Below, piece after piece: positions 8,349 to 17,859 of a stretch of 64,000 bases of DNA. Numbering within the stretch: the stretch's first letter is position 1; every line of letters begins with the position of its first letter. The DNA lies in assembly GCF_000519185.1 (NCBI RefSeq), contig NZ_JAFA01000045.1, positions 1-64,000 on the forward strand. Reading direction: 5' to 3'. The notes beneath the pieces were generated by a model. It saw only the letters and a list, made by a program, of their open reading frames with translations, searched no databases and was not told where the DNA came from. The position numbers were made by a program, and so were the translations under genes. The DNA is from Paraburkholderia nodosa DSM 21604 (lineage in GTDB: Bacteria > Pseudomonadota > Gammaproteobacteria > Burkholderiales > Burkholderiaceae).

Positions 8349-9293
8349 TTATTTGCCTGGTGGCATATCGATGGGCGCCGCCGCGCCCTTGCCACCGCGC
8401 TCCTGCCACGCCTCGCGCGCCGCGCGCGAACGCGCGAACACGGTTTCGAGCGCTGCGCCGTCGCTCGCGTCGATGGCCGCGCGCAGCCTCGCCAGCACGT
8501 CAGTGTAGCCGTCGAGTTCGGCGAGCAGCGCGGCGCGGTTCGCAAGGCACACGTCGCGCCACATTTCGGGGCTCGACGCCGCAATGCGCGTGAAGTCGCG
8601 GAAGCCGCCCGCTGCGAACGAGAATTTCAGCTGGGCGTCGGGCGAGGCGAGAATCTGGTCGACGAGCGCAAACGACAACACATGCGGCAGATGACTCACC
8701 GAAGCGAACACGCGATCGTGCTGCGCGGCCGGCATCTCGCCGATCACGGCGCCCGTGGCGCGCCACATCGCGGCAATGCGATCGACCGATGCCGGCGCGT
8801 TTTCCGCGAGCGGGCACAGCACGACATTGCGGCCGACGTAGAGATCGGGCAACGCGGCGTCGACGCCGCTCGACTCGCGCCCGGCGATGGGGTGCCCCGG
8901 CACGAACTGCCCGATGCGCGCGCCGAGCGCGCCCCGGGCCGCGGCGATCACGTCGCTCTTGGTGCTGCCGGCGTCGGTGACGATGGTTTCTTGCCCCAGG
9001 TGCGGCGCGATGCGCTCGAGCAGTGCCTGGGTTTGCGCAACGGGTGCGGCGATCAGCACGATATCGGCGCCGTCCAGCGCGGCGGCGAGCGCCGCTTCGT
9101 CGTCGAGCGTCGCGGCGGCGTCGATCACGCCCAGTTCGAGCGCGCGCGATACCGACTTTGCGCTGCGGCCCACGCCGATCACCTGCGCGCCTTCGCCGCC
9201 GTGCGAGCCGCGCTCGCGCAACGCGCGCGCGAGCGACCCGCCGATCAGACCCACGCCGAAAATCACCAGTTTGTTAAACGAAAACGCACTCAC
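8349..9293 (-). CDS. tyrA: Prephenate dehydrogenase
   Basis: TyrA oxidatively decarboxylates prephenate to 4-hydroxyphenylpyruvate with NAD+ in tyrosine synthesis. The protein begins SAFSFNKLVIFGVGLIGG and carries the NAD motif GVGLIGGSLARAL, the HPIAGRESSG substrate stretch and the HDRVFASVSHLPH helix. A GTG at 9291-9293 gives 314 aa and fits the expected N-terminus; an ATG at 9338 would add 15 unrelated residues and overlap hisC. There is no ACT or chorismate mutase domain, so it is the monofunctional type. Confidence 0.93.
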   Translation of the reverse strand: MSAFSFNKLVIFGVGLIGGSLARALRERGSHGGEGAQVIGVGRSAKSVSRALELGVIDAAATLDDEAALAAALDGADIVLIAAPVAQTQALLERIAPHLGQETIVTDAGSTKSDVIAAARGALGARIGQFVPGHPIAGRESSGVDAALPDLYVGRNVVLCPLAENAPASVDRIAAMWRATGAVIGEMPAAQHDRVFASVSHLPHVLSFALVDQILASPDAQLKFSFAAGGFRDFTRIAASSPEMWRDVCLANRAALLAELDGYTDVLARLRAAIDASDGAALETVFARSRAAREAWQERGGKGAAAPIDMPPGK

Positions 9294-9324
9294 GACGTCA
9301 CCGAAAAAAGTAAGGGTTGCGCGC

Positions 9325-10446
9325 TCACGGCGCGCCAAGCGCTCGCTCGAGGGCCGCGACGAATGCCGCGTTCTCCTCGGGCAAGCCGATCGTCACACGC
9401 AGCCACTGCGACAAGCCATAGTTGGCCACCGGACGCACGATCACGGCTTGCTTGAGCAGCGCGAGATTGACGCGCTCGCCGGCGCCGTTGTCCGCTGCGT
9501 CCTTTGCCACGCGCACCAGCACAAAATTGCCGTCCGACGGCACGTATTCGAGGCCGAGGCGCTCGAACGCCGCCGTGAGCGTGCGATAGCCTTCGGCGTT
9601 GAGCGCCGCGCTGCGCTCGAGGAACGGCGCATCGCCGAGCGCGGCGATGGCGGCTGCCTGCGCGAGCGTGTTGACGTTGAACGGCTGGCGCAGACGGTTG
9701 AGCAGATCGGTCAGTTCCGGCTGCGCAATCGCGAAGCCGATGCGCAGGCCGGCGAGTCCGTAGGCCTTCGAGAACGTGCGGGAAACGAGCAGGTTCGGAT
9801 AGCGGCGCACCCACGCGATCGAGTCATAGCGCTTCCCGGCCGCGAGGTATTCCGTGTACGCCTCGTCGAGCACGACCGCGACATGCGCGGGCACCTTCGC
9901 AATGAACGCCTCGAGCTGCGCGCCGTCGACGAACGTGCCGGTCGGGTTGTTCGGGTTCGCCACGAACACGAGACGCGTGTCTTCGTCGATCGCCGCCAGC
10001 ATCGCGTCGAGATCGTGGCCGTAGCGCACGGCCGGCGTCACGATATGGCGCGCGCCGAGGCCCTGGGTCGCGAGTGCGTAGACGGCGAACGAATACTGCG
10101 AATAGACGATCGACTGGTCGCGCTCGACGAACGCATGCGCGGCCATTTCGAGAATGTCGTTGCTGCCGTTGCCAAGCGTGATCCACTCGGGCGGCACGTC
10201 GTAGCGCGCGGCCAGCGCAGCCTTCAGCTCGAACGCGTTCGAATCGGGATAGCGGCCCAGTTCGCTCGCGGCCTGCACGATCGCGCGTTGCGCCGATTCG
10301 GGCATACCGAGCGGATTCTCGTTCGACGCGAGCTTCACGATGCGCGCTTCGTCGAGCCCGAACTCGCGGGCGACTTCGGAAATCGGTTTGCCGGCGATGT
10401 AAGGCGCGATTGCGCGCACATACGAGGGGCCGAATTGCGTGGTCAT
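9325..10446 (-). CDS. hisC: Histidinol-phosphate/aromatic aminotransferase
   Basis: This is a PLP-dependent fold-type I aminotransferase of the HisC family, 373 aa. Visible are LASNENPLGMP, the NPNNPTGTF stretch, the VLDEAYTEY segment with the PLP-contacting Asp and Tyr, and the catalytic Lys in SRTFSKAYGLAGLRIG. Its position between pheA and tyrA, away from other his genes, suggests that its main duty is transamination of phenylpyruvate and hydroxyphenylpyruvate or of arogenate precursors. HisC-family enzymes often accept both substrate types, so the symbol describes the family rather than a proven substrate. Confidence 0.9.
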   Translation of the reverse strand: MTTQFGPSYVRAIAPYIAGKPISEVAREFGLDEARIVKLASNENPLGMPESAQRAIVQAASELGRYPDSNAFELKAALAARYDVPPEWITLGNGSNDILEMAAHAFVERDQSIVYSQYSFAVYALATQGLGARHIVTPAVRYGHDLDAMLAAIDEDTRLVFVANPNNPTGTFVDGAQLEAFIAKVPAHVAVVLDEAYTEYLAAGKRYDSIAWVRRYPNLLVSRTFSKAYGLAGLRIGFAIAQPELTDLLNRLRQPFNVNTLAQAAAIAALGDAPFLERSAALNAEGYRTLTAAFERLGLEYVPSDGNFVLVRVAKDAADNGAGERVNLALLKQAVIVRPVANYGLSQWLRVTIGLPEENAAFVAALERALGAP

Positions 10447-10572
10447 GCGTCTCTCCAGGGCTCAAGGCGCCGGGCGTACAACGGTCTCTACCGGGCGGAT
10501 CGGGAAAGGCGCGCCGCCCGGCATCCTCATGCGGCGGGCGGTTGGCGGCGGGCCGCCCGCGCCTTCCGCGCG

Positions 10573-11658
10573 TCAGCGTGCGCGCGGATACGAGCCGAGG
10601 ATCTTCAGATACGCGGCTTTCTTGCTGAGTTCGTCGAGCGCGGCGGCCACGGCGGGTTCGTCGCGGTGACCTTCGAAGTCGATGTAGAAGTAGTACTCCC
10701 ACGTGCTGCCAACTCGCGCCGGCCGTGACTCGAAACGCGTCATCGACACGCTGTGGCGCGCGAGCGGCTCGAGCAGCTTGTACACCGCGCCCGGCTCGTT
10801 CTTCACCGACACGATCATCGAGGTCTGGTCGCGACCCGTCGCGCCCGCCGGCTGCTTGCCGATCATGACGAAGCGCGTGCGGTTGTGCGGGTCGTCCTGG
10901 ATCAGCGCGTTCGCGATCAGGAGCCCGTAGTGCGTGGCGGCGCGATCGCCCGCAATCGCAGCGACCGTCGGGTCGGCGGCGGCGAGGCGAGCGGCCTCCG
11001 CGTTGCTCGACACGGGCAGACGCTCGAGCTGCGGCGCGTTCGCCGTCAACCAGTGCTGGCACTGTGCAAGCGCCTGCGGGTGGGCGCACACACGCTTCAC
11101 GCCACTCAGGTTGCCGCTTTGCGTCATCAGATTGTGCTGAATCGGCAACGCGATTTCGCCGCCAATGACGAGCTGCGTTTCGAGGAACAGGTCGAGGGTG
11201 CGCGAAACGGCGCCCTCGGTCGAGTTCTCGACCGGCACGACGCCGAACTCGGCGGCGCCCGCCTCGACCGACCGGAACACCTCGTCGATCGACGGGCACG
11301 GCAGGCCTTCGATCGACTGACCGAAGTACTGGTACATCGCCTGTTCGCTATAGGTGCCGACCGGGCCGAGGAACGCAGCCGAAATCGTCTTTTCGAGCGA
11401 GCGGCTCGCGGCCATGATCTCGCGCCAGATCGCGCTGATGTGATCGTTGCCGAGCGGGCCGTCGCTCATGTTCTGCAGGCGCTCGATCACCTGAAGCTCG
11501 CGCTCCGGGCGAAACACCGGCGCGTTGAAATGCTTCTTGACCTCGCCTACTTCGAGCGCGACCGAGGCGCGCTGGTTCAGGAGCGCGATGAGTTGCGCGT
11601 CGATCGCATCGATGCGTTCGCGCAGCGGCTTGAGTTGGGAGTTGAGTTCGTCGTCCAT
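10573..11658 (-). CDS. pheA: Chorismate mutase/prephenate dehydratase (P-protein)
   Basis: PheA converts chorismate to prephenate and then to phenylpyruvate. The 361-aa protein has an AroQ-type chorismate mutase domain (residues about 5-90, with LRERIDAIDAQLIALLNQRA), a prephenate dehydratase domain (AAFLGPVGTYSEQA; TRFVMIG with the conserved Thr-Arg-Phe) and a C-terminal ACT domain with the phenylalanine-sensing ESRP motif. The ATG at 11658 is preferred to an upstream TTG. Feedback inhibition by phenylalanine is expected from the intact ACT domain. Confidence 0.96.
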   Translation of the reverse strand: MDDELNSQLKPLRERIDAIDAQLIALLNQRASVALEVGEVKKHFNAPVFRPERELQVIERLQNMSDGPLGNDHISAIWREIMAASRSLEKTISAAFLGPVGTYSEQAMYQYFGQSIEGLPCPSIDEVFRSVEAGAAEFGVVPVENSTEGAVSRTLDLFLETQLVIGGEIALPIQHNLMTQSGNLSGVKRVCAHPQALAQCQHWLTANAPQLERLPVSSNAEAARLAAADPTVAAIAGDRAATHYGLLIANALIQDDPHNRTRFVMIGKQPAGATGRDQTSMIVSVKNEPGAVYKLLEPLARHSVSMTRFESRPARVGSTWEYYFYIDFEGHRDEPAVAAALDELSKKAAYLKILGSYPRAR

Positions 11659-11721
11659 GCGTGAAACCGGCAATCTGAAAGGATGCGCGCGGCGCCGCTT
11701 CGCCAGGTGAGCGAGGAGCGC

Positions 11722-12804
11722 TTACGCGTGCTTCGCCTCGAATTCCTTCATGTACTCGACCAGCGCCTTCACTGCGTCGAGCGGCACCGCGTTGTAAATC
11801 GATGCCCGCATGCCGCCGACGGACTTGTGGCCCTTCAGCTGCAACAGCCCGCGCTCTTTGGCGCCGGCGAGGAAATCTGCGTTACGTGTTTCGTCGGCGA
11901 GGAAGAACGGCACGTTCATCCGCGAGCGCGCGCGGCGCTCCACCTTGTTGATATAGAAGCTGCTCGCGTCGATCGTGTCGTAGAGCAGCTGCGCTTTTTC
12001 CACATTGCGCGTCTCGATGACTTCGAGACCGCCCTGGCGCTTCAACCACTTGAACACGAGCCCGGCGATATAGATCGCGTAGGTGGGCGGCGTGTTGAAC
12101 ATCGAGTTGTTCGCGGCCACAGTCTTCCATTCGAACGCCGATGGGCAGATCGGCATCGAGCGGTCGAGCAGGTCCTCGCGCACGATCACGACCGTCACGC
12201 CCGCCATGCCGATGTTCTTCTGCGCGCCGCCGTAGAGCACGCCGTACTTGGCGATGTCCATCGGGCGCGACAGGATGTGCGACGAGGCGTCGGCCACGAG
12301 CGGAATGTCGCCGAGATCGGGAATCTCGAAGGTCTCGACGCCGTCGATCGTCTCGTTCGTGCACAGGTGCACGTAAGCGGGGTCGTCGGAGAGCTGCCAC
12401 TCGCTCTTCGGCGGCGAATGCGTGAAGCCGGCCTCGGTGCGGCCCGTCGCGGCGATGTGCGCTGCGCCGTACTTGAGCGCTTCCTTTTGCGACTTCTGCG
12501 ACCACGAGCCGGTGACGACGAAGTCGGCGCGCGGCTTCGAGCCAAACAGGTTGAGCGGCACGATCGCGTTTTCGCCGATGCCGCCGCCCTGCAGAAACAG
12601 AATCTGGTGACTGGCGGGCACCTGCATCAGTTCGCGCAGATCGAGCAGCGCCTCGGCGTGGATCTGCATGAACTCCGGGCCGCGATGGCTCATTTCCATC
12701 ACGCCCATGCCGCTGCCGTGCCAGTCGAGCATTTCGTCGGCGGCCTGACGCAGGACCTCTTCTGGCAACGCTGCCGGTCCGGCCGAGAAGTTGTAGACGC
12801 GCAT
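11722..12804 (-). CDS. serC: Phosphoserine aminotransferase
   Basis: SerC transaminates 3-phosphohydroxypyruvate to phosphoserine and also serves pyridoxal phosphate synthesis. The 360-aa protein starts MRVYNFSAGPAALPEEVL, the normal family start, so the longer open frame upstream was trimmed. The PLP lysine lies in YGGAQKNIGMAGVTVVI, and HKSVGGMRASIYNA marks the C-terminal domain. It precedes pheA on the same strand (63-nt gap), the usual serC-pheA arrangement. Confidence 0.96.
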   Translation of the reverse strand: MRVYNFSAGPAALPEEVLRQAADEMLDWHGSGMGVMEMSHRGPEFMQIHAEALLDLRELMQVPASHQILFLQGGGIGENAIVPLNLFGSKPRADFVVTGSWSQKSQKEALKYGAAHIAATGRTEAGFTHSPPKSEWQLSDDPAYVHLCTNETIDGVETFEIPDLGDIPLVADASSHILSRPMDIAKYGVLYGGAQKNIGMAGVTVVIVREDLLDRSMPICPSAFEWKTVAANNSMFNTPPTYAIYIAGLVFKWLKRQGGLEVIETRNVEKAQLLYDTIDASSFYINKVERRARSRMNVPFFLADETRNADFLAGAKERGLLQLKGHKSVGGMRASIYNAVPLDAVKALVEYMKEFEAKHA

Positions 12805-12860
12805 CGTAAAAAGGGTCCCCGAGGCAGGCGCTGTGGCAAAAACCACCGGAAAACACGCCA

Positions 12861-12904
12861 GAAAAAGAAAATGGCCGCTTGCGCTTATCGCGCAAACGAC
12901 CATT
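12861..12904 (-). terminator. Intrinsic terminator between the DUF2059 gene and serC
   Basis: On the minus strand a 15-bp stem (with two G-U pairs) around the loop GATAA is followed by a T-rich tract, TTTTCTTTTTC. The core arms are TTGCGC and GCGCAA. It lies 120 nt after the stop of the DUF2059 gene and should insulate serC, which then needs its own promoter in the short remaining gap. Confidence 0.75.
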
Positions 12905-13025
12905 ATCGCATTGTCGCCGGGAACCCGCCACGCACGGCGCGGCGGTGGGCTCCCGGTCTATGCGGCCGATCCGGCCCCGCCACCGTACATCAATGGCTGC
13001 GGACCAGAGGGCTTATTTGCCAGGC

Positions 13026-13634
13026 TTACTTGCCGACCTTGACCGAAGCGACTTCCTTGTCGGCCTGGTCGCGCGTTGCCTTGATCGACTGCGGCATGTA
13101 TTTCTGCATCAGGCTGTTCACGACGTCGCGGCCAACCTGGTCCTGCACCTGAATGAACTTGCGGCCGGTCGGGCTGCGGTAGAACGTGGTCAGGTCCTTG
13201 ATTTCCTGCGTGCTGTAGTACTTGGCATAGGCGTCGTACTGAGCTTGCATGGCGTCGGTCTTGAACGAGTCGGTCGCGAAGACCTGACCTGCCGAGTCAA
13301 CCAGCTTCGGCACGGCATTCTTCTGCAGCGACGGAACGGCAGCTTGCTTCTGCTTGTCCGTCATCGTCTTGTTTTCCGAGAGCGCGTCCGACAGGATGGC
13401 CGGGACGAGCTGCTTGGCTTGCATCTGGGCGCTGTTGCCGATTGCGCCGACGAGCTTCTGTGCGTCGATCGCGTCGAGCAGGTCCTTGATCGCGGCTTGC
13501 TTGGCCGGATCGACGGGTGCTGCAGCCGCTGCCGGTGCCTGGGCGGGCGCCTGGTTCTGGAGCGCCTGCGCCATGGCAAACGTCGGCACGAGAGCGGCCA
13601 GCAACATCACCTGCTTGAATCGTTTTTGCATCAT
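13026..13634 (-). CDS. DUF2059 domain-containing exported protein
   Basis: The product is 202 aa with a signal peptide (MMQKRFKQVMLLAALVPTFA, cleavage near AMAQA) and so should be periplasmic. After an Ala/Pro/Gln-rich linker comes the DUF2059 helical domain, with the conserved YYSTQEIKDLTTFYRSPTG stretch. Its function is not known. The two adjacent ATGs at 13634 and 13631 both work; the second has better spacing from GGGAG. It is commonly found next to gyrA in Burkholderia, which does not reveal a role. Confidence 0.85.
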   Translation of the reverse strand: MMQKRFKQVMLLAALVPTFAMAQALQNQAPAQAPAAAAAPVDPAKQAAIKDLLDAIDAQKLVGAIGNSAQMQAKQLVPAILSDALSENKTMTDKQKQAAVPSLQKNAVPKLVDSAGQVFATDSFKTDAMQAQYDAYAKYYSTQEIKDLTTFYRSPTGRKFIQVQDQVGRDVVNSLMQKYMPQSIKATRDQADKEVASVKVGK

Positions 13635-13827
13635 TACTCCCTTTGAGAAATTAATCGATTTGCGCTGCCGTGCGGACTGCGGGGCGCCGCGTTGCGTTAT
13701 GCGCCCGCTCACCGGTTCGCCCGGCAAACCATTCATTTCGCTGACACTATCAAGGTTCGCTGAAACCCACCTTAAAGCCCGCGTAAGCGCATCGATCGGA
13801 CACACTTCTGCGGGCCTGGATGACGCA

Positions 13828-16437
13828 TCATTCTTCGACTTCGCCCGGTTCGCCCTCACCTTCGGCGTCCACTTCTGCGTCCGCTTCGGCGACCTGCTGC
13901 AGCCCGGAGAGCTTCGTACCTTCGTCAAGGCTGATGAGTGTAACACCTTGCGTTGCACGGCCCATTTCGCGAATTTCCGACACGCGGGTGCGAATCAAAA
14001 CGCCCGTGGTGGTGATCAACATGATCTGCGCTTCGGAGTCGACGAGTGTGGCCGCAACCACCTTGCCGTTGCGCTCCGAAGTCTGGATCGCGATCATGCC
14101 CTTCGTGCCGCGGCCGTGGCGCGTGTACTCCGTGATCGGGGTGCGCTTGCCATAGCCGTTCTCGGTCGCGGTGAGCACCGACTGCTGCTCGTCGCCCGCC
14201 ACGAGGAGCGCGATGACCTGCTGATTGTCTTCGAGCTGCATGCCGCGCACGCCACGCGCTTCGCGGCCCATCGGGCGCACGTCGTTCTCGTCGAAGCGCA
14301 CCGCCTTGCCGGCATCGGAGAACAGCATCACGTCGTGTTCGCCGTCGGTGATCGCAGCGCCGATCAGGTAGTCGCCGTCGTCGAGACCGACCGCAATAAT
14401 ACCCTTGCGCAGCGGGCGGCTAAAGGCTTCGAGCGGGGTCTTCTTTACCGTGCCCAGCGCCGTGGCCATGAAAACGAACTTGTCGGCCGAGAATTCCTTC
14501 ACCGGCAGCACGACCGTGATCTTCTCGCCATCCTGCAGCGGGAACATATTGACGATCGGACGGCCGCGCGAGTTGCGCGAACCCTGCGGCACTTCATATA
14601 CCTTCACCCAATACACGCGACCGCGATTCGAGAAGCACAGGATGTGATCGTGCGTGTTGGCGATGAAGAGCGTGTCGATCCAGTCGTCGTCCTTCATCGA
14701 GGTCGCCTGCTTGCCGCGACCTCCACGCTTCTGGGCGCGATATTCCGACAACGGCTGCGATTTCACGTAACCGGCATGCGACATGGTCACGACCATGTCC
14801 TGCGGCGTGATCAGGTCTTCGGTGTTCAGCTCGGTGGCGTTCATCTCGATCTTCGAGCGGCGGGCGTCGCCGAATTCGCTCTTGATCGAGGTGAGTTCGT
14901 CGGAGATCATCGTTGTTACGCGCTCGGGGCGCGCAAGGATGTCGAGCAGGTCGGCGATCTGCGCCATCACTTCGCGGTACTCGCCGATGATCTTGTCCTG
15001 CTCCAGGCCGGTCAGGCGCTGGAGGCGCATTTGCAGGATTTCCTGCGCCTGCGTGTCGGACAGACGGTAAAGGCCGTCGGACTGCATACCATATTGCGGG
15101 TTCAGCCCTTCCGGACGGTAGGCTTCGCGCCCGCCCGCCGCCGCATTGTCCTGCTCCGCGCGCGCAAGCATCTCGCGCACGAGCGACGAATCCCACGAGC
15201 GGTTCATCAACTCCTGCTTCGCGATGGGCGGCGTGGGCGCGGCCTTGATGAGCCCGATGAAATCGTCGATGTTCGCGAGCGCAACGGCGAGACCTTCGAG
15301 CACGTGGCCGCGTTCGCGCGCCTTGCGCAGTTCGTACACCGTGCGACGCGTGAGCACTTCGCGGCGATGCGAGAGGAAATGCTCGAGCATTTCCTTCAGG
15401 TTCAGCAGCTTCGGCTGGTTGTCCACCAGCGCGACCATGTTCATGCCGAACGTGTCCTGCAGCTGCGTTGCCTTGTACAGATTGTTGAGGATGACCTCGG
15501 GCACTTCGCCGCGCTTGAGCTCGATCACGACACGCATACCGCTCTTGTCGGATTCGTCGCGAATATCGGAGATGCCTTCGAGCTTCTTCTCGTTGACGAG
15601 CTCGGCGATGCGTTCGAGCAACGAACGCTTGTTCACCTGATACGGCAGCTCGTCGACGATGATCGCCATGCGCTGACCGCGATCGATTTCCTCGAAGTGC
15701 GTGGCCGCGCGCATCACGACGCGGCCGCGGCCGGTGCGATAGCCGTCGCGCACGCCGGCGACGCCATAAATAATGCCGGCGGTCGGGAAATCGGGCGCGG
15801 GAATGATCTCGATCAGCTCGTCGATCGTTGCCTGCGGGCTCTTCAGCAGATGCTGGCAAGCGTCGACGACTTCGTTGAGATTGTGCGGCGGAATGTTCGT
15901 GGCCATGCCGACCGCGATACCCGACGAACCGTTGATGAGCAGGTTGGGAATGCGCGCGGGCAGGATCTGCGGCTCGCTCTCGCTGCCGTCGTAGTTCGGC
16001 CCGAAGTCGACCGTTTCCTTGTCGATGTCGGCCAGCAGCTCGTGGCCGATCTTCGCCATGCGGATTTCGGTGTATCGCATGGCGGCGGCATTGTCGCCGT
16101 CGATGGAGCCGAAGTTACCCTGACCGTCGACCAGCATGTAGCGCAGGGAGAAGTTCTGCGCCATCCGCACGATCGTGTCGTAGACAGCCGTGTCGCCGTG
16201 GGGGTGGTACTTACCGATGACGTCGCCGACGATACGCGCCGACTTCTTGTAAGCGCGGTTCCAGTCGTTATTCAGCTCGTGCATTGCGTAGAGCACGCGC
16301 CGGTGGACAGGCTTGAGGCCGTCACGAACATCCGGAAGTGCTCGCCCGACGATCACGCTCATCGCGTAATCGAGATACGAGCGGCGCATTTCCTCCTCGA
16401 GGGAGATTGGCAGAGTCTCTTTGGCGAATTGATCCAT
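13828..16437 (-). CDS. gyrA: DNA gyrase subunit A
   Basis: GyrA cuts and rejoins DNA in the gyrase tetramer. The 869-aa protein has the catalytic Tyr-122 in AAAMRYTEIRM, the quinolone-resistance region HPHGDTAVYDTIVRMAQ with Thr-83 and Asp-87, and the C-terminal beta-pinwheel domain with the GyrA box QKRGGRGK. Thr-83 is the wild-type residue in Burkholderia, so no resistance mutation is implied. The C-terminus is acidic (EADAEVDAEGEGEPGEVEE). It is the first gene of the long minus-strand block. Confidence 0.98.
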   Translation of the reverse strand: MDQFAKETLPISLEEEMRRSYLDYAMSVIVGRALPDVRDGLKPVHRRVLYAMHELNNDWNRAYKKSARIVGDVIGKYHPHGDTAVYDTIVRMAQNFSLRYMLVDGQGNFGSIDGDNAAAMRYTEIRMAKIGHELLADIDKETVDFGPNYDGSESEPQILPARIPNLLINGSSGIAVGMATNIPPHNLNEVVDACQHLLKSPQATIDELIEIIPAPDFPTAGIIYGVAGVRDGYRTGRGRVVMRAATHFEEIDRGQRMAIIVDELPYQVNKRSLLERIAELVNEKKLEGISDIRDESDKSGMRVVIELKRGEVPEVILNNLYKATQLQDTFGMNMVALVDNQPKLLNLKEMLEHFLSHRREVLTRRTVYELRKARERGHVLEGLAVALANIDDFIGLIKAAPTPPIAKQELMNRSWDSSLVREMLARAEQDNAAAGGREAYRPEGLNPQYGMQSDGLYRLSDTQAQEILQMRLQRLTGLEQDKIIGEYREVMAQIADLLDILARPERVTTMISDELTSIKSEFGDARRSKIEMNATELNTEDLITPQDMVVTMSHAGYVKSQPLSEYRAQKRGGRGKQATSMKDDDWIDTLFIANTHDHILCFSNRGRVYWVKVYEVPQGSRNSRGRPIVNMFPLQDGEKITVVLPVKEFSADKFVFMATALGTVKKTPLEAFSRPLRKGIIAVGLDDGDYLIGAAITDGEHDVMLFSDAGKAVRFDENDVRPMGREARGVRGMQLEDNQQVIALLVAGDEQQSVLTATENGYGKRTPITEYTRHGRGTKGMIAIQTSERNGKVVAATLVDSEAQIMLITTTGVLIRTRVSEIREMGRATQGVTLISLDEGTKLSGLQQVAEADAEVDAEGEGEPGEVEE

Positions 16438-17000
16438 TATCGATGTCTTATTTGGGCACGCGGTGTGCTAGCGCCTCGCCCCAATTAGAAGAGCGGAGGT
16501 CGCCGCAGTCACCGCGGAACGCCCAGCTGTCGCATGGACGCCGCGGACGCAGCGCATCACGCGATTCTACCATGCACGACACCCTCGCCCGCCGCCTGCG
16601 TATACCTATTAGAGGAGTGAAGCCGAAGCGCTCAAAAGCGCCTTGAGCGTGGCGCAAACGCCGCAGTGCGAACCGGAATCAAATGCATCGCCACCGATTT
16701 GGATGACAATGTGTGACACTCCCGCTACCCAGGCGCAATACCAGGTTAAATTAAGGGAACTTTTTTGTTGCGGGCGTACCACGTTCGACTAGCCGCAGTG
16801 AAAGGGACGGATTTTTTTTATCGTCGGAGGGGAACGATATGGCAAAATGCCAACGCACAAAGTTAGACACTGCTCGAAGTCTACACAACGCAAAGCGTTC
16901 CCCACAACTTGCCAATGTTATACTTCGAGCAATGTATGACTTGTCTTCGTCATATGGCTCGCAGTAAACCTGCGGTAATCTCAAATTCGAGAGGAGAAAT
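16438..17000. other. Intergenic region between divergent gyrA and ompA-like gene
   Basis: This 563-bp stretch holds no credible gene. It must carry both the gyrA promoter and the promoter of the OmpA-family gene. It includes a perfect short inverted repeat, AACGC-AAA-GCGTT, at 16888-16900 and an AT-richer patch at 16740-16830. A good -10 hexamer (TATACT, 16919-16924) faces the OmpA-family gene, leaving a leader of about 70 nt. Confidence 0.6.
16919..16924 (+). promoter_or_regulatory. Candidate -10 box of the OmpA-family gene
   Basis: TATACT matches the sigma-70 -10 consensus in five of six positions. The corresponding -35 region (around 16897, GTTCCC) is poor, so an activator or a different start point is possible. 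Confidence 0.35.
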
Positions 17001-17645
17001 ATGAATAAACTTTCAAAGCTCGCGTTCATTGCAGCTACCGCAGTTGTGGCTGCATCCGCTCAGGCACAATCGGTGCCGGCGTCGCGACAAGCCGTCAATG
17101 ACAACTGGGTGAATGGTACCGGCGAATACGTGTGGATGAACGGCACGAACGAGCTTTGCTGGCGCGATGCATTCTGGACGCCGGCCACCGCCAACGCCAA
17201 GTGCGATGGCGCCCTGGTCGCCCAGGCACCGCAGCCGCCGGTCGCTCCGCCGCCGCCGGCCATCACCAGCCAGAAGATCACGTACCAGGCTGACGCCCTG
17301 TTCGACTTCGACAAGGCTATCCTGAAGCCGGCTGGCAAGGAAAAGCTGGACGACCTGGCAAGCAAGATCCAGGCTCTGAACCTCGAAGTCGTCGTCGCGA
17401 CGGGCTACACCGACCGTATCGGCTCGGCTGCCTACAACGACCGTCTGTCGCTGCGCCGTGCGCAAGCCGTCAAGTCGTACCTGGTCAGCAAGGGCGTTCC
17501 GGCAGAGCGTATCTACACGGAAGGCAAGGGCAAGCGCAACCCGGTTACGACGGGCTGCAACCAGAAGAACCGCAAGGCTCTCATCGCCTGCCTCGCACCG
17601 GACCGTCGCGTGGAAGTCGAAGTCGTCGGCACGCAAAAGCAGTAA
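17001..17645 (+). CDS. ompA: OmpA-family outer membrane/peptidoglycan-binding protein
   Basis: The 214-aa protein has a signal peptide (MNKLSKLAFIAATAVVAASA, cleaved at AQAQ) and a short N-terminal domain with the motif NDNWVNGTGEYVWMNGTNEL. A Pro-rich hinge (PQPPVAPPPPA) leads to an OmpA C-terminal domain (about residues 95-210) with FDFDKAILKPAGKEKLDDL and a peptidoglycan-binding segment (TDRIGSAAYNDRLSLRRAQA). It is too short for an eight-stranded barrel, so it probably links the outer membrane to peptidoglycan without a full porin domain. A strong AGGAG site lies 5 nt before the start, and a terminator follows. Confidence 0.92.
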   Translation: MNKLSKLAFIAATAVVAASAQAQSVPASRQAVNDNWVNGTGEYVWMNGTNELCWRDAFWTPATANAKCDGALVAQAPQPPVAPPPPAITSQKITYQADALFDFDKAILKPAGKEKLDDLASKIQALNLEVVVATGYTDRIGSAAYNDRLSLRRAQAVKSYLVSKGVPAERIYTEGKGKRNPVTTGCNQKNRKALIACLAPDRRVEVEVVGTQKQ

Positions 17646-17670
17646 TCGCGAGCTCTCGACCGCAAGTCTC

Positions 17671-17699
17671 AAAAGCCCCGCTTTGGCGGGGCTTTTTTT
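17671..17699 (+). terminator. Intrinsic terminator of the OmpA-family gene
   Basis: AAAAGCCCCGC and GCGGGGCTTTT form a strong stem around TTTG, followed by seven T. It lies 26 nt after the stop codon. Confidence 0.9.
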
Positions 17700-17859
17700 A
17701 TCCCGCGCTTTATCCTTCTTTCATTTCGCCTGTCTCCGCGCGGCTTCATCGTTCTGGAAAGCTTGACGGCATGGCGCGGCATTTTGCTGCCCTGTGCACC
17801 CGCCTGTATACTCGGGGTCTATTCTTTCCGACCCGCACCGCGCTTCAGGCTGCCACGAC

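Noticed and set aside
13828..16437. Thr-83 in GyrA as a quinolone-resistance change
   Set aside because: Thr at this position is normal in Burkholderia; Asp-87 is also wild type.
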